The position numbers and the translations under genes are program-made. From contig NC_053494.1 in assembly GCF_905171775.1 (NCBI RefSeq), positions 200,311,044 through 200,375,043 of the forward strand: a stretch of DNA of 64,000 nucleotides, in the 5' to 3' direction. This document shows, one piece after another, positions 45,968 through 58,167 of this stretch (position 1 is the stretch's first letter; every line of letters starts with the position of its first letter). This DNA comes from Rana temporaria (taxonomy: Eukaryota; Chordata; Amphibia; Anura; Ranidae). The notes under the pieces are model-generated. The model did not search any database. It was not told the DNA's origin and saw nothing but the letters and a program-made list of their open reading frames with translations.

Positions 45968-46460
45968 GCTAATGAGTTGATAAGAATGCACATGTACTGA
46001 CACTGCAGGAAGTAAAGCATTGGAAAGCAAGTTGGGCTTGTCTCTTATTAGTTTAGGAGATATCCCCTTATCATCATGTGCCGACGTTATCTGTACATTC
46101 GCATTGAAGCAACTGCTCGTACGAGTAGTTGCTTCAGCTGACGCGCTGCTACCATCATGCGCGGGAGTGACGTCATTGTGGATCCAGCCAATCACAGCAC
46201 CGGAGCCCGCAATACACAGAAATAACTCTGGGAGTTATATCGCCGGCGGACCACTGTACGGGGACCGCTTCTGGGGCTTCGATCTAAGGTCAGTATTTCA
46301 TAGTTCACCCTGGCTCATCCAGCAATTCTCTGGCTGAAAGCTCCTGACAGAGAACAACTTGCCTAATAAATTCTTTGAAAAACTTCAAGGTGTGTTGGTA
46401 AGTGTTGGGTGAGCAAGGCATGTCATCTTCAGGTGTGCAGAGAAATCACAAACCAAATTC
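45968..46460. other. intron stretch with a GC-rich patch
   Basis: It includes a CAACTGCTCGTACGAGTAGTTG perfect dyad near 46108-46129. No gene seen. Confidence 0.5.
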
Positions 46461-46849
46461 AGATTCTCCTCTGGGGTGGTGCTACAATATCATATCTACA
46501 AGTTACTAATGATACCAACGCACTGAAGTGTAAATATAATAACCTTTTTGCCGGGGTAATCCGAGACCTGAAAATGGAGTAACCACCGGGGGAAAAAACA
46601 AGGGCTGAAAAAATGCAATCTTGTGCAAAACAATAAAGTAAACCGGAAGGATTGGCTAACTAATATCCAACACGTTGCATGGTCCAACTGAGCACTTCAT
46701 CAGGTGTAGCCGAATAGTACTAGAAGTGGTGCTTACAACTTTCCAAAATAGGCTAATAAAGTAAAAACAAAGACAATAACAGTGCACCCTTTTTCTACTG
46801 TCCGGCTGTACAGAATTTTGTTTGTTACAAAATGATGGGGTGACTTTAA

Positions 46850-47098
46850 ATAAAGCATGTACACATTTTGTACATCAACAACCTATGATACTCGCAAACA
46901 GCGTTTGCTTCCCCTGTTCATACCACTGTGCCTATTTGCCTTCTTTATACACAACCACTTTCTGGATTGTTTTCATAACTATACCTTCTGTACCTTCTGT
47001 ATTGAACTGTACTGTAATTGTGCTGTCCCCTCTATACATTATAAAGCGCTGCGTAAACTGTTGGCGCTATATAAATCGTGTATAATAATAATAATAAC
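46850..47098 (+). mobile_element. LINE 3' end with (ATA)n tail
   Basis: The text AAAGCGCTGCGTAAACTG and GGCGCTATATAAATCGTG followed by ATAATAATAATA is a common L2/CR1-type 3' tail. No coding part remains. Confidence 0.6.
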
Positions 47099-47251
47099 TG
47101 TGGCTTAAAGTGGTTGTAAACTCTCAAAAAAAACCTGCAATACAAAGGCATCATGAGCTAGTGGGCATCACATACTAAGTGATTATGAAATACCTACCTT
47201 AGATTGAAGATGTTGCAGCAGTCCCTGTACACCGCTGTGAGCAGTGACATG

Positions 47252-48420
47252 CAGAGGCGTCCCTAGGGGGGGACCAGAGGGGGCCCTGACCCTCCCAACA
47301 TCATGCTGTGCCCCCCCAAAAAAAAAAAAAATATTTTTTTTTGCAATTTTTGTATTTTGCTCCCTGAGAGGGAGAGCGTCCCCAGTCAGCTCTGCGGGGG
47401 ATTCCTCCCCCTCCCTGTGCTCGCCGACACTGCATAATGCGAGCGCTCACACAACCAGATATTCTAGCCTGGGCCGTGTTTAAGTGTGTGCACTGCAGAC
47501 TGCAGTACACTGTAATCACTGAACTACATTATCTCCATCCCTTCTCCCCCCCCCCATCTGTCTCCCTCCCCCTCTCCTGTTCTTTCAAAACATTCACAAT
47601 TTACTTTTACTTTCAGTTAGGCAGATAATATACAGTGCAAATTTCTTTCCTGCATCCACAGATTGCAGGAAAGAAACTTGCATGAACCCCCCATCAACAG
47701 ACAGTGGTGACAGGGGAATATCCCTCCTGCCCAGCAATTGTATTCTCCCAACAAACAGTGATTATCACCAGTGACTATACAGCAGCCACTAGTGATAATT
47801 ATAAGAGAATCTGCTCATTAATGGTTCAAATCTCAGCCAGTTTCTGCTGAGATTTAAACTGTCTATGGCTGGTCTTAGCTCTTAGGCAGCCCATACATTG
47901 ATTAGCACTGTGGAGTGTCGGCTTTCTGGCGTGATCGGGCATGTGGGATTTCAAACACACCCGAGCCCATCTCACCTGGATCACATGCCAATCAGCATGT
48001 CAACAGAGAAGGTTATACAGCATTACTGCTGCTAGGTGACCAGCTGGGGGCTCGGCTCTCTATAACCAATAGTGCCAGCCTTCCCCTGCATGCACCCATA
48101 ATGTCACCAGCACTAGGTCCTAATAGACTGTCATCGCTGCCAAGGAGACAGATGCCAGACCAGCGCTGTAAATAGCAGGGACAGGACAGCTGGGGATCCC
48201 CACTGTGGCAGAACACCAGGGCCCGGTGGCAAGACAACCTTTGCAACCCTGATAGTTCTCCCACTGCTTTGGACCCTTATATTTTCTTGGTGTGCTGGTG
48301 ACATATATCTCTTGTTTTCTGCCACCCTGGGGGGCCCCAGTATAGTAGGAAGGGAGCTCACTGCAGAACATGTGAAAGGGCCCATAGTGGGATCGTAGTA
48401 AAGGGCCCCAGGATATATAT

Positions 48421-48469
<49 letters not shown>

Positions 48470-48553
48470 ATTGTATTTTATAGTTGGCCCCCCTACTTTT
48501 GTCCCTGTCCCCCCATGTGCCCCCCTTAAATATGAAAGCTGGAGACGCCACTG
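47252..48553. mobile_element. hAT-like element, perfect TSD GTGACATG
   Basis: It begins CAGAGGCGTCCCTAGG and ends GGAGACGCCACTG. GTGACATG flanks both sides (47244-47251 and 48554-48561). It contains an (AT)n microsatellite at about 48420-48466. Confidence 0.92.
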
Positions 48554-48729
48554 GTGACATGTCTCTGGGTTTGCGGGCTCCGGCCATGTGATTGGCCGGA
48601 GCCGCGATGACTTTGCTCCCACGCATGCTTGCGGGAGCCGCCGGTCACAGCACAGCCACTGAAGAAACGGCACGAGCGAGCCGTTTCTTCAGTGAGCATG
48701 TGCCAATGACTGCGGCACATGCGGATACA

Positions 48730-49468
48730 GGGGTAGATTCAGGTAGAATGGATTAAATTTATGCGGGCGTAGCGTATCTCCGATAGGCTACGCTGCCGTA
48801 ACTTAGTGAGGCAGGTTCTGTATTCACCAAGAACCTGCGCCCTAAGTTACGGCGGCGTAGCGTAAATCTGCTGACGTAACCGCGCCTAATTCAAATTGTG
48901 AAGAGGTGGGCGTGTTTTATGTGAATAAAACATGACCCCACATAAATTACGTTTTTGACTAACGGCGCATGCGCCGTCCGTGTAAGTAACCCAGTGCGCA
49001 TGCTCCAAATTAACCCGCAAAAAGCCAACGCTTTCGACGTGAGCGTAAATTACGCACATCCCCATTCACGGACGACTTACGCAAACGACGTAACATTTTC
49101 AAATTTTGACGCGGGAACGACGTCCATACTTAACATAGGATACGCCTCATATAGCAGGGGTAACTATACGCCGGAAAAAGCCTAACGTAAACGACGTAAA
49201 AAAATGCGCCGTATGTTTCTGAATCGGCATATCTAGCTAATTAGCATATTCGACGTGTAAATATACGGAAGCGCCACCTAGCGGCCAGCCTTAAATTACA
49301 ACTAAGATACGATGGCTTAAGAGACTTATGCCGATCGGATCTTAGTCAAATCTATGCATAACTGATTCTATGAATCAGGCGCATAGATACGACGCCGCAC
49401 ACTCAGAGATACGATGGCGTATCTGGAGATACGACGGTGTATCTCCAGATCCTACCTGAATCTACCCC
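48730..49468. mobile_element. CpG-rich MITE, 17-bp TIR, TSD ACA
   Basis: GGGGTAGATTCAGGTAG is perfectly mirrored by CTACCTGAATCTACCCC. ACA flanks both sides (48727-48729 and 49469-49471). It has the CGCCGTAACTTA and GACGTGAACG-type family motifs. Confidence 0.93.
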
Positions 49469-49636
49469 ACAGTGAATATCTCCTAAACGGTTCAAGTTTA
49501 GGAGATATTCACAGTACCTACAGGCAAGCCTTATTATAGGCTTACCTGTAGGTAAAAGTGGTAGTACAGAGTTTACAACCACTTTAAATGGAAGAAGGAC
49601 AAAAATGTTTTGAGTTTTTGGGTCTTTACACCTGAC

Positions 49637-49638
<2 letters not shown>

Positions 49639-49682
<44 letters not shown>
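49639..49682. repeat. (TA)n microsatellite next to a splice donor
   Basis: About 22 TA copies, ending 31 bp from the donor of the 49714-49898 exon. Confidence 0.95.
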
Positions 49683-49685
<3 letters not shown>

Positions 49686-49713
49686 TAACTCAACCAGGGC
49701 TGGAAGAACTGAC

Positions 49714-49898
49714 CTTATCTGACATGAGGGTGGAGATGGAACGCCCCATCTCATGGTAATCCATATTAGATTGGCTGGGTCCGAGCAAGATAAAGAGGAA
49801 TCGGACAGGAATGGGAACCTCCAGGACCGACTCCAGCAGGACAGCCTCGTTGAGACGCACAAAAGCTGTGGCAGGGTTAGCCAGGAACTCCACGCAAC
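49714..49898 (-). CDS. SLC4A3: SLC4A3 exon, cytoplasmic domain
   Basis: This exon is 185 bp: two bases complete a Gly codon and 61 codons follow. The acceptor is GTATACCGCAG and the donor GTCAGT. It encodes CVEFLANPATAFVRLNEAVL, LEVPIPVRFLFILLGPS, NMDYHEMGRSISTLMSDK. This is the core of the band-3 cytoplasmic fold. The next exon begins VFHEAAY, completing the SDK-FHEAAY motif. Confidence 0.97.
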
Positions 49899-50039
49899 CT
49901 GCGGTATACAATAGACATTATGAACACCTTTATAAGCATTGTATCAATTACCACCAACAGAAGGCCAAGAGAATCATCATCACTGCTGTTTGGCTGAATT
50001 ACTTCTAGATACTTAAAAGTCCAACTGCAAGCTTGGGTA

Positions 50040-50095
50040 TGTGAATGAATGAATGAAAAACTTATATAGCGCAGCACATGCAAACCAAATCGCCT
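50040..50095 (-). mobile_element. LINE tail remnant with GAAT-type repeat
   Basis: GTGAATGAATGAATGAAAAA, then CTTATATAGCGCAGCACATG and CAAATCGCCTCTG. It is the same 3' tail as the elements at 34460-34525 and 41025-41075, on the minus strand, with the tail repeat changed from GAGT to GAAT. Confidence 0.7.
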
Positions 50096-50366
50096 CTGTC
50101 CCCCCATAACCCCCCTGGAGCATCCCCCCAACAAAATCCACGTACATACCTTTTTTGCTTTTTACAATCTTTATCCTCTGGAAGTCGGAAGATCAAAAAT
50201 GCAGCAGAGATTCAAATTCCTGTGAGCTCAGGAAGAAGACTTCATGCCCTGGGCTCACAGGAAATGGGCTAAATGACACCAGGCATCATTTAACCTGGAA
50301 GATCAGCAGTAGTAGCAAAATGCTGAATGGCACCAGAGGTGCTTATTTAGATTTACAAACTGTAAG

Positions 50367-50727
50367 ACCCCCCTTTCACACGGAGGCAGTTTTCAGGTGT
50401 TTTAGCGCTAGAAATAGCCTCTAAATAGTGCCTAAAAACCGCCTGCCCATTTATTTCAGTGTGCCCTTTTACACTCGGGCGGTGCGCTTGTGGAACGTTT
50501 GGAAAAGTCCTGCAAGCGGCATCTACAGCGCTCCCAAAATGTCCTGCCCATTGAAATGAAAAGCGCTTCGGAAGTGCCACAACACGGGCGTTTTTAACCC
50601 CTTCTTCGGGGGTTAAAAGCGCCCCGTTAGTGGCGCAAAAGCACCACTTAAACAGCGCTAAGGCGCCGCTAAAACGAGCGTTACTTTAACGCTAACAGCC
50701 AGAGCTTGCAGTGTGAAAGGGGTTTTA
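50367..50727. mobile_element. TIR element with CCCCTTTCACAC-type ends
   Basis: AGACCCCCCTTTCACAC at the left and GTGTGAAAGGGGTTTTAG at the right. The body has GCGCTAAAAC/GTTAGTGGCGC-type dyads. Relatives lie at 55711-56815 and from 58168. Confidence 0.7.
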
Positions 50728-50838
50728 GGGATGAATTTATGTCTTCTTTGCCCGTAGACAATGGTGCAGGTGCACTGAGCGTGCCGCTAGTGAAGGCAAT
50801 CATGCCGTCACTGCCGGCTCCCGCGCGCAGACAAAAAT

Positions 50839-51131
50839 AGGATTTTATGCTTACCGTAAAATCTCTTTCTCTGAGTTCACGGATGGACACAGCCTTAATC
50901 TTGACATAGTGGGAAATAGCCTATCTTTAGGAGAGACTAGGCAGAAAGTGTTAACAACTTCAAATCCGAACCGCCAGGCCCAGGGTGCCGTCCCACTGAC
51001 TATATCCTCTCAGCCTGCACCAGGCAGTTCAATTCGGAGCAAGCAGTACAAACTTTAAAGAAAAAGAGGGGTGGGTGCTGTGTCCATCCATGAACTCAGA
51101 GAAAGAGATTTTACGGTGAGCATAAAATCCT
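50839..51131. repeat. DIRS terminal inverted repeat pair
   Basis: AGGATTTTATGCTTACCGTA and onward at 50839-50894 is inverted at 51077-51131. A further direct copy of ATGGATGGACACAGCCTTAA lies at 51149-51183. This complex end is typical of DIRS elements. Confidence 0.9.
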
Positions 51132-54100
51132 ATTTTCTTTTTCGTTCATGGATGGACACAGCCTTAATCTTGACATAGTGGGATGTCCCAAAGCAGTGTC
51201 AAAATGAGGGGTGGGAGGCATAAAATTAAACTTCACCCCAAAACAAAACAGAGCTCCTCAACTGAGGAGTTGTAACTCTAAACAGCTGCCTGCAAAACTT
51301 TGCGGCCGAAGAAGCATCCGAAGATGCACTCACATCAACTTGTAAAGTTTAGTGAAAGTGTGACCAGGCGACCAGGTCGCCGCCTTACACACCTGGGAAA
51401 CAGACACTTGATATCAGAACGCCCAAGGTGCACCATTGCCCTGGTCGAATGCATTATGATAGGGGGGCGCCCGACCCTTTATGGCGTAAGCCTGATCAGG
51501 ATCTGTCGGGTCCACCTCAAAATGGTGGCCGATGAGACCGCTGGGCCCTTCTTGGGACCAGCCACCGAAACAAACAGTGAGTCTGAACTCCGGAACGGAG
51601 CAGTAACAGACAAGTATATTCTCGGAGCTCGGACAACATCCAAGGGATGCCACGTCGTCTCCTTAGGATTCGTCGGATGAGGACACAAGTATGGCAGTAC
51701 AATTTCTTCCTTGAGATGGAAGGTCGAAAATAAAAATATTCTTTCTTATTCTTGTGGAAGATCAGATAGGGAGCATTTCATGACAAGGCTGCCAGCTCAG
51801 AACCCGTCTTAACTGACATAGCCACCAAAAGGACCACCAAAGTGTCAACAAGAGAACTTCCCTAATGTTCTCAATGGTGGTTCTGAGGCACCTAGAGGTC
51901 ATGCCTTTAAGGACATTGACTGTGAAGCAGGATGACGTATGGGACCTTGCGACAGCAAGTACTCTGATAGCGGTAGACGCCAAGAGACGTCTGCAATTCA
52001 AATCCCCACGGAGGTAGTGGAGGACGGACTGGAGGGGCCACAAATGCCGAACCCCCTGTACAAATGTTCTCACTAGAGAGTGAGTCGCCAGGGGTCACTG
52101 AAAGAAAACAGCCAAGGCAGATATCTGCCCCTTAATCATGCTTAAAGCAAGCTTTTGGTCCACCCTGCGCTGTAAGAACAACAGGACTCCGGACACTATA
52201 TAAGTCCGTAGATTCCACTTAATTTCCTCGCAAAGGGCTAAGTAAGCTCTCCAAGTGCGATAATAAATCCTCCTAGAGGATAACTTCCTAGCCTTTCTCA
52301 TGGTAGGAATTACAGAACCCGTTCTCTTAGTACCTGGCTTTCAATAGCCATGCCGTTAAAGCCAGCGACTGTAAAGCAGAAGGCAGTATGGGACCTTGTG
52401 ACAGCAGGTCCTCTCTCAGCGGCAGACGCCAAGGGTTGTCTGCTACTAGCCGCACTAGATCGGCATACCAAGGACGTCGAGGCCAATCCAGAGCAATTAG
52501 GATCATAGGAATCCCCTCTGCCTCCACTCTGGGAAGCAGAAGAGGCAGGAGCTTTAGAGGAGGGAAGGCATATATTAGCCGGTACTGACTCCACGGCGCC
52601 ACTAACGCATCTGTCTCGTCCGCCCATGGGTCTCTTGACCTGGCCACAAACCTCAATACCTTCCGATTGAGTCGAGATGCCAGGAGATCTACGTCTGGCG
52701 TGCCCCATCTTGGGCAAAGAAGCTGAAACGCCTCCGGGTGCAGATACCATTCTCCTTGGTTCAGCATCTGGCGACTCAGGTAGTCCGCCTGCCAGTTTTC
52801 CACACCTGGAATGTATATGGCCGACAGGGCGGGTATGCTCCTTTCTGCCCACCTTAGGTTGTGAGCGGCTTCTGACGCTGCAGCCAAGCTTTTTGTTCCT
52901 CCTTGATGGTTGACATATGCCACCGCCGTGGCGTTGTCCGACTGGATCCTGACTGGACGCCCTCATAGCCTCTGATACTATGTGGAGAGGCACAGCCTGA
53001 CCGCCAGAAGTTCCAGGACATCGATCGTCAAATGGTAATCCTCTGGAGGCCAGCGACCCAGGGTCGACTGAACCCCCCAGACTCCCCCACCGGTAAGGCT
53101 GGCATCCGTCGTGATGACTATCCAGTGAAAGGAAAGAAATGACTTCCCAGACAGAAGTGCCGGTGAGGTCAGACACAAGGGAGGCCCTGACCAAGTGGCT
53201 CACCCTGATTTGATAATCCAGGGATGATGGGCGCTTGTCCCCTCTGAACAGAATTCATTTATGTAACACTCGCGTTTCAGATTGCGCCTATGGTACCGCC
53301 TCGAAGGAGGCCACCATGAGGCCCGGGACTCGCATGCAAAAGCAGAGTGACGACCCTTCTGGGATGTCAACTACCGCACCGCAGCCCGAAGGGTCTGCAA
53401 CTTTTCCACAGGGAAGAAAACCTTTGGCTCTGAGGAGTCCAGAATCAATCCCAGATATACTAGGCGTAGAGTCGGTACCATTACAGACTTCTGAATGTTC
53501 AGTAGCCACCCAAAATAGGGCTTCCTGACGAGTCGGTTGTAGCTGGAGGGAGAAAAATCTGTTTGGTGGGCAAGATAGAATTCTATCTTGTACCCTGAAG
53601 ACACTACTTTGCAAACCCACCGGTCGGGGACTTGAGATGTCCACCGGGTCGTGAAATCGCGAAGACGTCCCCCCACCCGAGAGATGGATGGGGGCAAACC
53701 TTCATGCAGACGTAGCTTTGTCTGCAGGTTTGTTGAGTTTGCGAAACCAGGGACGTCTCAGTCCCTGAGCAGGCGCTTTATCGGCCTGTGGTCTTTTGCC
53801 CGCCGTACTGGGTGGACGAAAAAAACGCCTGTGTGCAGTAAAGAAGGGCCCTTGCCTACGGCGTGGCTCCTTCCCCTTTTTGGACTGTGGGAGCAGTGTG
53901 CTCTTACCTCCTGTAGCATCTTTAATTATGTCATCCAGGGAAGTTCCAAAAAGTCTGTCGCCCTTAAGGGCAAGTCCATCAGGACTTTCTTGGAAGATTG
54001 GTTGGCGGACCAAATCTTAACCAAAGTAGACGGCGTAACGCCACCGCCTGACCTGAAGATCTGGCCAGCAGAGGAATAGTGTCCTAGGCTGATTCAAAAA

Positions 54101-54365
54101 TGAATTTTAGGCCTTGTACTAGTTGGTCAGCTAGGGCTACCTCGTTCGAGGAAGCCTGACGTGCTTGTAACCCATTAAGCAGCATCTTTTGCCCTTTCCG
54201 TGAGTGTCTGAGACACCAGGGCCCCAACTATGGTTGGGCGTACCGCCGAACACACTACCGTGTACAGGTTGCGGGTGATCGCCTCAGCCTTCTCGTCCGC
54301 AGGGTCCTTGAAGGCGGGAGCCCCCTCCACTGGTAAGGTGGAGGCTTCCATCTTCCCCTGGTCTT
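50839..54365 (-). mobile_element. DIRS-type retrotransposon, decayed, RT core deleted
   Basis: Read from right to left on the minus strand it holds gag-like sequence (LDDIIKDATGGKSTLLPQ, 53700-54010), the start of an RT domain and its end (FGWLLNIQKSVM and RLVYLGLILDSS, 53440-53700), an RNase H part (TTDASLTGGGVWGVQS, 52980-53180), a long conserved stretch (AYVNHQGGTKSLAAASEA and VENWQADYLSRQ, 52327-52923), and tyrosine-recombinase pieces (YRTWRAYLALCEE, 52095-52300; LFVSVAGPKKG, 51480-51690). A terminal inverted repeat is at 50839-50894 / 51077-51131. Frameshifts and stops break it throughout. The right limit is approximate because no terminal repeat is visible there. Confidence 0.9.
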
Positions 54366-55710
54366 CCTTCCGGGCTCATGGGCTGCGGCTGCTCGAATGG
54401 CCGAGCCGCGATGACGTCACTCTGGCGCATGCGTGTGGGAGTCACGGCCATGCCACAGAGCTCTAAAGGAACGTCACAGGGATGCCAACCAAGCAAATAT
54501 CTTCTAAACAGTGCACGCGGAGATATTCATTTAACTTACAGATAAGCTTTATTATAAGCAGAGATTATCAATTATATCATGCAAAGAATCTTTTGTCTAG
54601 CTTTATTATAAGCTTACCTGTAGGTAAAAATCAACAACCAGAGTTTACTAGCACTTTATGTTACTTACTTTATGGCCATTTGAGCATTTCAGAGTTGGGT
54701 GGATCACAAATTTCCCACGTTCAATAAATATCACATGCAGTCATTTAACTACATCATGAGCAGAGGTCATTGCCGTGTCAATGCCCAGAACAAATTTAGC
54801 AGCGTCAGTATTTTATGGTTAAAGAGTCATCAAAGTAAATTGATGCTTGGTAATACCTTCAAGGTGAAGGTTGAGGAGTTTTTCTGCCATAGTGTTTTAC
54901 TAATTTACCATGTTTGTACATGGGAAAATACTTTTTTTTTACACATTTATTTTTCTATAAATTCATTATTTTGCAACATTGTACTTCCTCATTTAAAAAT
55001 GTATTTATTTCTGTTTGAGCCACAAATACTTAACCTAAAGCCCAACGCCTGAAGCTCCAAAAAGTTTTGGAGCTACTTTTGTAGCTTGATTTGGGCACAT
55101 TGATGCATTTTTTTAAAGTTTTTTTTCCCCATAGGAAAAATGTGCCACTCGCATGTTTTTGAGCATTTTTCTGCTCAAATGCAGAAATAAAATAAAATAA
55201 ATAATAACAATACATAATAAATAAATAAATTAATAAACATAAATAAATACATTAAATAAATATATTAGAAAATGAAAATAAATTAACTCCTAACACTAAC
55301 CCATTAATCCCTAACCAAAAAAATAATACAATTAATAAATAAGTGTTAATAAATAATCAAATAATAAATAAAAGTTAATAAAATTGCTGAAAAAAGCTGA
55401 AAAGCATAGCAATAAATGATGAAACAGATGATTTTTTTTCTCTATTGGCTAATAAAAAAACAAACAAAGCGCAAACGCGTTAAAAACACTGTACAAAATT
55501 GCACGAAAACACTACAGAACACACATAAAACATGCAAAATGACCAAAAAAAATCTCAAAAACATGATGGTGTAAATGTGGCCTTTAAGGTGTCACAATGG
55601 TTTATGATTGATGCTATATATCACTGTGGAATTTTATACAAACAAACATTTAACTTTATGGATATTAGACCACTGATATTAATATAGAAACCTTTTAAGG
55701 GTGCACCTTA
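54366..55710. other. intron stretch, AT-rich, with remnants of TTAA-type repeats
   Basis: 54375-54470 matches GC-rich segments near 48565-48640 and 57130-57190 (GGCCGAGCCGCGATGACGTC). 55185-55400 is simple AT-rich sequence of the AAATAAAT type. No gene. Confidence 0.5.
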
Positions 55711-56815
55711 AGACCCCTTTGACACTGGGGTGGTTTGAAAGCGCAATTGTGCTAAAAATAGCTCCTGCAAACCGACCTGAAACAGCGGCTGCTGTTTCTC
55801 CAGTGTGAAAGGCCCGAGGGCTTTCACACTGAGGCAATGCGCTAGCAGGACCGCTCCAAAAGTCCTGCCAGCCGCATCTTTGAAGCGGTGAAGGAGCGGT
55901 GTGTTTACCGTTCCTCCACCGCTCCTTCCCATTAAAAAGCAATGGGAAACCTGCGGCTATACCGCCGGCAATCCCCCTGGAAGATGTCATTCTACTGACG
56001 AAACGGCGTAGGGAGGAACGGCGTGCTGACGTCATCATTGTTTGCCCGCGACTATCCGGAAGGAACGAGCGGATTATACAAGCCGGCCGGCTTTTACATT
56101 TTTAAACACACGCCAACTTACTATTTTGGATATGTGAGTGCATAAATTTTATTTTTTCAATAAATCGCTGTGTTAGCAGTACTACTCTATGTTTGCCCTT
56201 CTTGTCTTTACTCCTGGGTTTAACGCATGAGTGCGTTCTGGCTAAGGAGTACCCATTGTTTTCATCTGGTGTGGAAGAACCTAGCTGGGGAACGGAGGTT
56301 ACCTATCAGTACTACATGTGATTTATTAATTGGTGTTCGGTAAGCAGGAAATTTTACCTAAGGTGGAGGTGCTTCAATCAGCTGTTTTTCACTTATTGTG
56401 GATTTTTCTTTCCAACACAACTCGGTGCTTATATGAAGATTTGTCACGTTCAATCAACCTCTAGCTAACCACAGCTATATGGACTCTATATATTCCTGTG
56501 CACTATTTCACTTTTGTATTTATTAGCACATAAGCACTTTTCTTGTGATGTGTATAATTGTTCACTTTATCATGTCAGTAATGATTTACACACGCCTACC
56601 ATATTAGCAGCGCAGCAATCATTCTTTTTATACCGCCGGCAATGTGCCTCTGCAGAGGTGCATTGCGGGCGGTATTAACCCTTTTTCGGCCGATAGCGGG
56701 GGTAAAGCCGCACCGCTAGTGGCCGAATACTGCCGTAATTCCAACGGTAAAGCACCGCTAAAAATAGCGGCGCTTTACCACCTCGCACCTCCCACCCCAG
56801 TGTGAAAGGAGCCTA
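55711..56815. mobile_element. TIR element with AAGACCCCTTTGACACTGG ends
   Basis: AAGACCCCTTTGACACTGGG at the left is mirrored by CCCAGTGTGAAAGGAGCCTA at the right. Dyads such as GCGGTGAAGGAGCGGT lie within, and a middle segment (56100-56620) looks like unrelated insertion sequence. Related to 50367-50727. Confidence 0.65.
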
Positions 56816-56948
56816 AAAGTCCTGTAATATATTTTGTTTTGTTTTTCATACCTGTTTTGGGATGTGGTGTCGTTTTTTAATTCTCTATGAGACCCCCCTT
56901 CTTTTTTTATATTTTCCAATGTATATGCACATTAATGTTTTATCTTAA

Positions 56949-57909
56949 AGCGGTAGTAAACCCACAGATTTTTTTTTTCTAAACATGTAAGGCAAAAGGC
57001 ATAATGAGCTAGTATGCACCACATACTAGCTCATTATGAAATACTTACCTTAGAACGAGGCGTCGGTATCTCACCCGGTCCACGCAGAGGGAGTGAACAT
57101 TTTCCCTCGGCGTGTCTTCCGGCTATCGCAGCTCCGACGCTGTGAGTGGCCGGAGCCGTAATGTCATCGCTCCCGCGCATGCGCGTGGGAGACTTCTTTC
57201 CGGCAAGGTCCGGAGTCTGCCGGACCTTTCAGCTGGCGAATTTAGAGCGCCTTTGCGCCGCTGAAGTCAGTGGCTCATTGCGAGGGGAATATCTCCTAAG
57301 CCGTACAGGTTTAGGAAATATTCTTTTTACCTACAGGTAGATATATAGCTAGATTCAGAGAGAATGGCTTAACTGGCATATACGCTACGCCGCCGCCGTC
57401 CGTGGACATATCCCAGTGTGCATTGCTCCAAAGTACGCCGTTTCGACGTGAACGTAAATTACGTCCAGCCCTATTCGCGTACCACTTACGCAAACGACGT
57501 AAAAAGATAGGCTTTTTCCAACGTCCATACCTTGCATGGGCTGCGCCACCTGGGGAGCAGCTTTATCTTTACGCCGGCGTATCTCTTACGTAAACGGCGT
57601 AACTAATTGCGACGGGCGCACGTACGTTTCTGAATCGGCGCATCTAGTCATTTGCATATTCTAAGCCAAACTCAACGGAAGCACCACCTAGTGGCCAGCG
57701 TAAATATGCACCCTAAGATACGACGGCGTAGGAAACTTACGCCGCTCGTATCTTAGCCTAATTTAAGCGTATCTGGTTTCCAGAATACGCTTAAATTTAC
57801 GACGGCGTAGATTCAGAGTTACGACGGCGTATCTACTGATAACTGTCTCTGAATCTAGCAGATAGGCTTACCTGTAGGTCAAAGTGTAAAAATAGGGTAT
57901 ACAACGGCT
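56949..57909. mobile_element. TTAA-flanked element with nested MITE
   Basis: TTAA at 56945-56948 and 57910-57913. The ends are AGCGGTAGTAAACCC and GTATACAACGGCT. The MITE at 57348-57859 is inside it. A direct relative is 47109-49583 (shared AAATACTTACCTTAGA-type text). Confidence 0.75.
57348..57859. mobile_element. CpG-rich MITE, short copy
   Basis: GCTAGATTCAGAGAG at the left and CTCTGAATCTAGC at the right. Internal CGACGGCGTAG and ACGTAAACGGCGTAA motifs. 512 bp, about 200 bp shorter than full copies. Confidence 0.85.
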
Positions 57910-57913
57910 TTAA

Positions 57914-58167
57914 GGACACAGGTGGAGATGGTAGAAAGAGTTATCAATGTGATGTTAGTATATTTGGTGCCTAACTAAAAATATTAACACATGCAAGCTT
58001 TCAGAAGACTAAAGTTCCTTGTCATTTTTTTATTATCGTTATTAATATTTAGATTTTACTTCTATGTGCCTTTGTATATATTTTTTGACATTTCAGCTTT
58101 CATCTGTCAATACTCCTAAACAAGGAGTCTAGGGATCCCAAAAACCTTCCTTGCTTTTTAATACTTT
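57914..58167. other. intron stretch, no feature seen
   Basis: No paired ends or coding similarity recognised. Confidence 0.5.

Larger units (their letters stand above)
47109..49583. mobile_element. TTAA-flanked element with 16-bp perfect TIRs and two nested insertions
   Basis: TTAA at 47105-47108 and 49584-49587. The ends AGTGGTTGTAAACTCT and AGAGTTTACAACCACT are perfectly inverse. It contains the hAT-like element 47252-48553 and the MITE 48730-49468. Confidence 0.88.

Noticed and set aside
52310..53203. Open frames of 198-297 codons as host genes
   Set aside because: They belong to the DIRS retrotransposon (RNase H and following region) and sit among its other broken parts.
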